The translations under genes and the position numbers were made by a program. The notes beneath the pieces are model-generated. The model worked only from the letters and a program-made list of their open reading frames with translations, did no database searches and was not told the origin of the DNA. Positions 10,582-17,045 of a stretch of DNA of 17,045 nt are shown here, in pieces. The stretch covers positions 122,501-139,545 of the forward strand of contig JAXCGZ010007666.1 of the NCBI GenBank assembly GCA_037179515.1, read 5' to 3'. The first letter of the stretch is position 1. Every line of letters begins with the position of its first letter. This DNA comes from Halocaridina rubra (Eukaryota > Arthropoda > Malacostraca > Decapoda > Atyidae).

Positions 10582-11079
10582 ATGGAAAGGGCAAACCCAC
10601 TCATCAGACAGGCACTTGATAAGGAGAAGACAGTGGTAATCTCAGGGATAAGTGAATCCCAGGAGCCAACATGGCAGGGGAGACTTGAAGAAAATAAAGC
10701 TAACGTTGTAGACCTGATAAGAAAGCTTGGAGTAGTATGTGGTCCTGAGGATATTGTAAACATACACCAACTAGGTAAATATTCGAGGGAAGGAAAGCCG
10801 AGACCAACAAAAGTAACCTTTGAGAGAGGGGAGACATGTAGGGAAATATTGTTGAGAAAAAAAAGTCTAAAAGACCTTCAAGAATGCAAAGAAGTGTTCA
10901 TTAGACGATACAGAACACAGGAAGAGATGGGAAAGATCAAAAACTTGTTGCAAGAGGCAAGAAGGTTAAATGATGAAAGAAATGAAGAAGAGAAGAAAAA
11001 TTTTCGTTACAGAATACTTCCAGACAAAGGGGAGATAAAGAAGATAATGACAGAAGATCAGGGGATGGGGCCTCATTAA
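10582..11079 (+). CDS. LINE ORF1 C-terminal part (RRM-like RNA-binding protein)
   Basis: 165 codons from an in-frame ATG to TAA. Residues about 15-110 look like the ORF1 RRM-like fold of CR1/L2-type elements: VVISGISE (first strand), a helix LVDLI-like (VVDLIRKLGV), the HQLGKYSREGKPRPTKVTF strand region and a later VFIRRYRTQEE. A charged helical tail follows (residues about 112-160). The usual N-terminal coiled coil or zinc-finger part is absent because the element is truncated at the Tigger junction, so the first Met is probably internal to the original ORF1. In the LINE it would bind the RNA and act in the ribonucleoprotein. The reading frame is intact but partial. Confidence 0.72.
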   Translation: MERANPLIRQALDKEKTVVISGISESQEPTWQGRLEENKANVVDLIRKLGVVCGPEDIVNIHQLGKYSREGKPRPTKVTFERGETCREILLRKKSLKDLQECKEVFIRRYRTQEEMGKIKNLLQEARRLNDERNEEEKKNFRYRILPDKGEIKKIMTEDQGMGPH

Positions 11080-11081
11080 GA

Positions 11082-13902
11082 TTGTTATACACAAATGCTG
11101 ATGGATTAGCTGGTAAGGCAGTAGAATTAAAAGATAGGATTCACAACAGTAAGGCAGATATAGTAGCAATTACAAAGACTAAGTTGAGTGAGGACATAAA
11201 CAGTGTCACAGTTTTTCCTAAGGGCTTCAGAATACTAAGGGTCGAAAGATCTGAGAGGACTGGTGGAGGGATAGCACTGCTCATAAGTGAGAGGATTCAA
11301 GTTGAAGAAATAAACTTGGCTATAGAAAGTGAGTTCAGGGAATTTCTTGTTGCTCGCATAAATACTGGGTCAGAGAGCATTATAATAACTGTTGTATACA
11401 ACCCACCAAGGAACCAAAATAGGCTTGAAATTTATGAGGAAAGTCATATAGGTACGATTGAAGTCATAAACTCAGTTGTTAACATGGCGCGGGAGAAAAA
11501 ATGTAGGATTTTGATTATGGGAGACTTTAATCATAAAGAGATAGATTGGATAAATCTTGACCCACACAGTGGTGAGGACTCATTTGGGGCAAGATTCCTA
11601 GATTGCGTACAAGGGAATTTCCTACACCAACATGTAATGGAACCAACAAGAGCCAGGGGTGGGGATGAGCCATCACTACTTGATCTGGTGTTCACAGATA
11701 ATGTGTTGGATATTGAAAATATTGAGTATGAACCACCAATTGGAAAGAGTGACCACTGTGTGTTGTTGATGGAGTATATCATTGAAGACATTCTTCCTGA
11801 GAGTAGAGGCACTGAGGACATGAGGAGGAACTATCCGAAAGGAGATTACATCAAAATGAATGAGCTTTTTGCAGTTATTGACTGGAGAACCTTATTTTAC
11901 AACAAATCTGTACAAGAAATGTATGACATCTTTTGTGAGAAATATGGGAAGATAGTAGATTGCTGCATACCTGTCACCAAAGTAGGTGTAATTCATGCCA
12001 GAGAGAAATGGTTCGATAATGGGTGTAAAAGAGCTAAGGAGTGGAGAGACAAATGCTGGAGAAGGTATAGGAGGAGAAAAAACATAAATGCCTGGCAAAC
12101 CTACAAAAGAGCAAGAAATGACTACCTAAGTAAAAGGAGAGAGGCAGAGAGAGATTATGAGAGGGACATCACCAGGAAGGCTAAAGAAAATCCCAAGCTT
12201 TTCCACAGCTTTATCAGAGGAAAACTGAAGGTAAAAGAACAGGTTTTAAGGCTAAAGAGAGCGGATGGAAGCATCACTGAGACGGACGAAGAGATCTGCA
12301 AAGAATTGAACAAGGAGTTTGTCAGTATTTACAGTAGAAAATACCCCACCCCCTCAGATTGCAGTGATAGAAGCTCAAGGGCCGGTATTAGAGAACATCA
12401 ACCTTACAGCCACAGAGGTATGCAAAGCGCTGATGGATTTAGATGTCCATAAAGCTACAGGTCCTGATGACATATCCCCTCATGTGCTTAAAAAATGCGC
12501 AAACACAATATCAGTGGCACTAAGTATCATATTTACGGAGTCACTGGAGTCGGGGGAGATTCCAAGATGCTGGAAACAAGCAAATGTGATACCTATCTTC
12601 AAAAAGGGAAGGAGGGATACGGCTCTGAACTATAGACCAGTTTCCTTGACCAGCATAGTTTGCAAACTTATGGAGAAACTACTAAGGAAACATATCTCTC
12701 TTCACTTGGAATCCTTCAACTTTTTGTCAGTGAGGCAACATGGCTTCAGAGAAGGAAGATCAACAGTAACAAACTTATTAGAATTTTATGATGAGGTAAG
12801 CCAAATCTTACAGGAAAGAGAGGGCTGGGCAGATTGCATATTCCTAGACTTCCAGAAAGCGTTTGACACTGTTCCACATGGGAGACTTATTAGGAAGCTG
12901 CAATCAATGGCTAGAATAGGTGGAAATGTCTTGGAATGGATAAAAACTTACTTAGAAGGAAGGGAACAGAGGGTTAGAGTAAGACACTCAGTGTCTGAAT
13001 GGAGAAGAGTTAGTAGTGGAGTTCCACAGGGTTCAGTTTTAGGGCCACTTTTGTTCCTTGCATATGTAAATGACCTACCAGAGTCTGTAAATTCATTCAT
13101 GAATATGTTTGCAGATGATGCAAAGATTGTGAAGAAAGTAAAAAACGAGAACAATGGTAGAGAACTTCAGGAGGATCTAAATAATCTGCATGAGTGGTCA
13201 GAAAAGTGGCTAATGAAATTCAATACCTCAAAATGTAAGGTAATGAGAATGGGTACAAGTGCAAGAAGGCCCAAGCTTGACTACTCGGTGGCTGGAGTAC
13301 AACTTCAAGAGACAGAAAATGAGAGAGATCTAGGAGTAAACATACTGGCAGATTTGTCTCCAGAAATACATATAAATGGCGTAGTAAGGGCAGCATATGC
13401 ATTCTTATCAAATGTAAGGGTAGCCTTCAGGCACATGGACAAGGAAATGTTCAGAAATATTTATGTAACCTATGTGAGGCCAAAACTCGAATATGCAGCC
13501 CCCTTTTGGAATCCGCACTTGAAAAAGCACATAGCTAAGCTTGAAAAAGTTCAAAGACATGCCACGAAACTGGTGCCAGAAATACGCAATCTCGGTTATG
13601 ATGAGAGGCTGAGGGAATTAGACTTGCCATCACTCGAAGCTAGAAGAGTAAGGGGGGATATGGTGACAGTCTTTAAATTCCTTCATGGTTATGATAGAGT
13701 GGATAGGGATCGATATTTCGATATGGCTGGCTCTAGAACTAGAGGTCATAGTTTGAAGCTTCGTAAGAAAACTTGTTTGCAGGATGTAAGGAAATACTTT
13801 TTCAGTGTAAGAGTAGTTGATAATTGGAATTCGCTAAGCGAGGAGGTAGTTAATGCTATCTCAATCCATAGCTTTAAAGACAGGTATGATAAGTATCACT
13901 AA
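11082..13902 (+). pseudogene. LINE ORF2: endonuclease plus reverse transcriptase, one frameshift
   Basis: The endonuclease frame runs 11082-12452. Its first codon here is TTG, and the frame is open upstream into ORF1, so translation would need coupling or frameshifting. It shows LYTNADGLAG, VVYNPPR (residue 104 on), LIMGDFNH (D148, N150), DLVFTD and SDHCVL (223-228). The motif normally carrying the catalytic Glu reads AITKTKL, with Lys at residue 32 (codon 11175-11177). The frame is lost near 12324 by an apparent 2-nt deletion. The RT frame then covers 12319-13902 (527 codons) with GPDDISPH, NYRPVSLTS, HGFREGRST, FLDFQKAFDTV (D177), GVPQGSVLGPLLF and FADD (264-267), ending at the same C-terminus as the copy at position 10. 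No other break is visible. Confidence 0.9.
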
Positions 13903-13981
13903 GTCTAAAAATGGAACCGATCAGGAGACGGGAAGATACGAGCTTTGGGCTCTTTCCCGTAAACACAATTAGGTAAACACA
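13903..13981 (+). other. LINE 3' UTR with stem-loop and repeated tail
   Basis: About 80 bp after the ORF2 stop. ACGGGAA at 13928-13934 pairs with TTCCCGT at 13954-13960, and GAGC (13940-13943) pairs with GCTC (13949-13952), making an extended hairpin. It is followed by GTAAACACA twice, at 13959-13967 and 13973-13981, spaced by 14 bp. CR1/L2-type LINEs usually end in such hairpin and short repeat tails, which their RT recognises. Homology to the truncated copy cannot be followed here because the window starts inside that UTR. Confidence 0.75.
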
Positions 13982-14226
13982 GTACCTGCTGAAGAATTGT
14001 TTTATTATTGGTTAGCAATTACTTGCAGTTTAAAATAATAAGAATAAGAATAATTTATTGCTACTATATACACAATTAAGAGTTTCTCCAAGCAACAAAC
14101 TTGTCACATGTTAATATTACCCACTCTAAGACTTCGTATGTATGTGGTGAAAATTTCACCAAGTACCCTGTAGATACAATCAAAGTATGAGGGAGAAAAA
14201 GTTTAAAAAAATATTCTCTCTGTTAA

Positions 14227-14272
14227 ACCATTTATCTTTTTTTTTTTTTATTCAAATAACAGACCATTTATC
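14227..14272 (-). mobile_element. Micro-insertion of poly(A)-tailed sequence with 10-bp target duplication
   Basis: ACCATTTATC occurs at 14227-14236 and at 14263-14272. The 26 bp between them, read on the minus strand, are CTGTTATTTGAAT followed by a run of 13 As. Matching direct repeats around a short sequence ending in poly(A) are the mark of an aborted, LINE-mediated retrotransposition. Confidence 0.6.
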
Positions 14273-14412
14273 ATCTGTTTTCGCTTTGTGTTAAGGAATA
14301 AAGGTGCCTTTGAATCTTTAACGGGTATTTTTGCAAAAGCTTTTATTACAAATATGGTGTAGACCAGAATTACACTGAAGCACAAACTAACAGCTAACAT
14401 AGTAAGCAAATA
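14248..14412 (-). other. Possible terminal coding exon or processed remnant, membrane-like
   Basis: The minus-strand frame, ignoring its first codons that derive from the transposon terminus at 14413-14454, reads a hydrophobic stretch (LYLLTMLAVSLCFSVILVYT, then IFVIKAF) and a basic tail AKIPVKDSKAPLFLNTKRKQ to a TAA at 14248-14250. This resembles a final transmembrane helix with a short cytosolic tail. Two acceptor-like sites (pyrimidine-poor, ending GTTAG, and TTTGTGCTTCAG) lie at the left of the frame. I do not recognise the protein, and the last few codons come from a small insertion. A chance frame is quite possible. Confidence 0.25.
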
Positions 14413-15119
14413 CAGTGATCCCTCGTTTATCGCGAGGGTTAGGTTCCGGGACACGTCGCGATAGGTGAATTTTCGCGAAGTAGGAACACTTTAAAAAAAA
14501 TAAATAAATAAAAAAATAAAAATTAAAGATTATTATGACACCAGGATGGACCAAAAAATTATAAAATAAAACAGCCTATATCAGGCTGTAAAGAGAAACA
14601 GATGGAGAGTGTAATGACCTGTCAGATGTGAAGGGATTATAAAAGATGTGTAATGAATATCCAGCTCTCTGCTGGGTTTCAATATACCTCTGCATTACTC
14701 TCATGATGTCTATTCCAAAAATTCTCCTTAGATCTTATTATTATTATTATTATCTTTAACAATAATTTTCCTTTCATGATGATGATGAAGATTATTATTA
14801 TTATTATTAATATCATCATTATTACGAATTTGTAATTATATCATTATTTTTACAATAAATAATGTAGTTTTGGTTGAATGAACAAGAGTTAATTAAAGAT
14901 GTCTCTCTCTCTCTCTCTCCAACATGCTATTCTACCCAACTCCCCACACTCTCTTTGTCCCAGCCAACTAGGGAGGGGCACTGTACACAGTTATTAAAGA
15001 AAATAAACCAACAGATGTACAAACAATGATGAGCCCTTAATAATAATAATAATAATATTAATAATAATAAAGATAATAATTTCCACAATCATCAACAAAG
15101 GAAAATTATTGTTGCCAAT

Positions 15120-15157
<38 letters not shown>

Positions 15158-15363
15158 GATCTAAGGAGAATTATTGGAATAGACATCATGAAAGTAATGC
15201 AGAGGTATATTAAAACCCAGCAGAGAGCTGGAGATTCATTACACATCTTTTATAATCCCTTCACATCTGACAGGTCATTACACTCTCCATCTCTGTTTCT
15301 CTTTACAGCCTGATAAACGCTGTTTTATTTTATCATTTTTTGGCCCATCTTGGTGTCACAATT
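14413..15363 (-). mobile_element. Foldback Tigger-type element (copy D), reversed, one end lost
   Basis: It starts CAGTGATCCCTCGTTTATCG after TA (14411-14412), and the next 75 bp are the reverse complement of the right end of copy C (GGTTCCGGGAC, AAGTAGGA). Inverted arms lie at 14527-14739 and 15153-15363. The spacer contains TGTCCCAGCCAACTAGGGAG and GGTTGAATGAACAAGAGTTA, both reversed with respect to copy C. So the whole element lies in the opposite orientation. The GA arrays are short here. The far terminus is missing: the arm runs into an A run and a TA array. Confidence 0.82.
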
Positions 15364-15379
15364 TAAAAAAAAAAAAAAA

Positions 15380-15474
<95 letters not shown>

Positions 15475-15516
15475 TTTACCCCGACATGTTTTCACATATG
15501 TAATGTGCTTAATTGG

Positions 15517-15597
<81 letters not shown>
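15364..15597. repeat. Two (TA)n microsatellites around a 48-bp spacer
   Basis: TA arrays at about 15387-15469 and 15517-15597, split by T-rich sequence containing CCCGACATGTTTTCACATAT. The second array ends directly at the CAGTG terminus at 15598. No gene is visible. Confidence 0.95.
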
Positions 15598-15600
<3 letters not shown>

Positions 15601-15843
15601 TGTTACCCCAGTTATTAGCGCTTCTTGGTTCGCTTTCTCACTCTATCGCGTTTTTATTTTGGATAAATTATTATTTTATTTCATGGGTATATGCAAAAAT
15701 ATTAAAATATTAAAAAAAAAATTCTCAGTATTTTCATTTTTTTTTTATTGAAAAAAACATATTTCATTATCTAATTGATAAAAAAAAATTATTTCCCAGC
15801 CTACGCATAATAAAACAGTAAAAAATAGTAAAAAACATAAATG

Positions 15844-16037
15844 TAGATAGATAGATAGATTGATACATTTATTGACAAACTCTTTTGAAAAGTACAGTAT
15901 AATCTTTACAAAAGGAATATTTGGTCCAAATTACAATGAATAAATACAATAGATTTTGTACAATCATCAAATAAGTAGATGAATTTTAAATTAATATACA
16001 TTGTACTAATAACTAAATGTTATACGTACGTACAGTA
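15844..16037 (-). mobile_element. Short LINE-type 3' tail with (GATA)n, captured in Tigger copy B
   Basis: The reverse complement of 804-994 with few differences. It lies between CATAAATG and TAACTCACAG of the first subterminal repeat unit, where the larger Tigger-like element has about 10 unrelated bases. The tetranucleotide tail is at the left, so the fragment is on the minus strand. Confidence 0.75.
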
Positions 16038-16625
16038 TAACTCACAGTATTGCATCATACGAAGTAGTGTTCGATAGCGTACAATGTATTGAGGTCGCAG
16101 CTACGTGAGCTAGCATATATATTTATATTTCCAGTAGTTTCATGATTTTATTGATAAAAAAAATTTATTTATTAGCCTAAGAATAATAAAACAGTAAAAA
16201 ATAGTAAAAAACATAAATACTAACAGTATTGCAACATGTAAAATACGATACCGCTATCAGCGTTTTGGACAAAGACTCGTTCAGTCTAACTCACATTTTG
16301 CTTGTGTTCGATAGCGTACAATGTATCGGGGTCGAAGCTACGTGAGCTAGCATATATATTTATATTTCCAGTAGTTTCATGATTTTATTGATAAAAAAAA
16401 CTTATTTCTTAGCCTAAGAATAATATAACAGTAAAAAATAGTAAAAAACATAAATACTAACAGTATTGCAACATGTAAAATACGATACCGCTATCAGCGT
16501 TTCGGAGAAAGGCTTCCACCATCTTCCATTGTCTCGCCTCACTCGTGTGCGCCATTCATGTTGTGCTTATTATTATTAATATGTTTTGCTTGTGATTTTT
16601 TTACTCGCATATTTTAACCTTTGCA

Positions 16626-16775
16626 ATGCCTCCCAAGCATCTTTCATCTTCTAAGGCTTCTTGTAGTGAGCCTAAGCGGCAAAGGAAAATGTTAACCATT
16701 GTAGATAAAGTGAAACTCTTAGATGTGTTGAAAGAAGGAAAAAAGATTGTGGATGTCGGCCGCTATTTTACGTAA
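16626..16775 (+). pseudogene. Transposase N-terminal remnant in Tigger copy B
   Basis: 49 codons from ATG 16626 (MPPKHLSSSKAS) to a TAA at 16773-16775. They align with residues 1-48 of the transposase at 8865, including PKRQRKML and the first helices of the N-terminal helix-turn-helix (VDVGRYF). Homology stops at the internal deletion junction and the stop lies just past it. The fragment lacks the recognition helix and the whole catalytic domain, so it is probably inert. A short HTH peptide could in principle interfere with transposase, but nothing here shows that. Confidence 0.85.
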
Positions 16776-17045
16776 ACATAAAAATTATTGTAAAATATGG
16801 AACCTATGTATGTCAAGTCATCATCACCTCATTCATGGTAAGTTTTCCTATCACTTTCATAAGAAAATTACGTTGCTTGATGTTATTTATAATGTAAAGG
16901 GTGTTTTTTAACAGTACAGGGAGGGTTTATACAGTGTAAACGTAAAAATACATTAAAATATCTATGTACATATAGGCTGATCCTGCTCCGCAGATTTCCG
17001 GGTTCGCGCCGGGTCCCGGAACAGAACTACCGCGATAAGTGAGGC

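Larger units (their letters stand above)
10567..13981 (+). mobile_element. CR1/L2-like LINE, long but 5'-truncated
   Basis: The element begins within or just before ORF1 directly after the Tigger-like element and ends with a 3' UTR stem-loop and a short repeated tail at about 13981. Two overlapping ORFs, an apurinic-like endonuclease joined to an RT with a FADD box, and a repeated 3' tail fit the CR1/L2 group. The exact clade is not certain. The copy at 1-795 belongs to the same subfamily. I found no convincing target-site duplication. Confidence 0.87.
13982..14412. other. Unassigned, possibly unique host sequence
   Basis: AT-rich sequence between the LINE tail and a foldback element, with no match elsewhere in the window. 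It contains a possible minus-strand coding segment (14248-14412) and a small poly(A)-type insertion (14237-14262). Otherwise I see no gene or repeat. Confidence 0.5.
15598..17045 (+). mobile_element. Internally deleted Tigger-like element (copy B), cut by window end
   Basis: It begins CAGTGTTACCCCAGTTATTA after a TA array. It keeps three subterminal repeat units (about 15691, 16118 and 16356), the first of which contains a LINE tail insert, then the transposase start (16626) and, after a junction near 16772-16810, the 3' region matching 10320-10560 of the larger element. It ends GCGATAAGTGAGGC at the window edge, a few bases short of the expected terminus. About 1.3 kb of transposase sequence is missing relative to the larger element, so the copy is non-autonomous. 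Confidence 0.85.

Overview
The window is eukaryotic, most likely invertebrate, and its texture (long TA, GA, TAA and AGA arrays with RTE, CR1/L2-like and Tigger-like elements packed edge to edge) suggests a decapod crustacean or similar arthropod. That organism call is inference. I see no complete host gene, rRNA, tRNA or CRISPR array. The window is a nested graveyard of transposable elements separated by microsatellites.

Layout: 1-795 is a 5'-truncated CR1/L2-like LINE on the minus strand. It abuts the 5' end of a Tigger-like DNA transposon (796-1235, minus) that carries a captured LINE tail. After a TA array and a short repeat comes a nearly full-length RTE-like LINE (1449-4233, plus) with several coding breaks. 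A second TA array and a matching short repeat follow. Next is a tandem duplication (about 4587-6436) whose units combine minus-strand LINE 3' ends with about 465 bp of unrecognised sequence. 6545-7839 is a complete foldback, non-autonomous Tigger-type element with a TA target duplication. 7925-10566 is a 2.6-kb Tigger-like element with a decayed transposase and three tandem subterminal repeats.

10567-13981 is a long CR1/L2-like LINE: the C-terminal part of ORF1, and ORF2 (endonuclease plus reverse transcriptase) broken by one frameshift. The truncated LINE at 1-795 is a very close relative. 13982-14412 is the only stretch that might be host sequence; it holds a possible terminal coding exon on the minus strand and a tiny poly(A) insertion with a 10-bp target duplication. 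14413-15363 is a second foldback element in reverse orientation. 15598 to the window end is an internally deleted Tigger derivative carrying the same captured LINE tail as the copy at 796-1235.

Interactions: the Tigger-like transposase family would mobilise the deletion derivatives and foldback elements, which share its ends. The LINEs mobilise themselves. No copy here looks fully functional. The most notable points are the shared composite Tigger subfamily, the subterminal repeat array, a PCNA-interaction-like motif at the transposase C-terminus, and a Glu-to-Lys change at the expected catalytic position of an otherwise well-kept LINE endonuclease.
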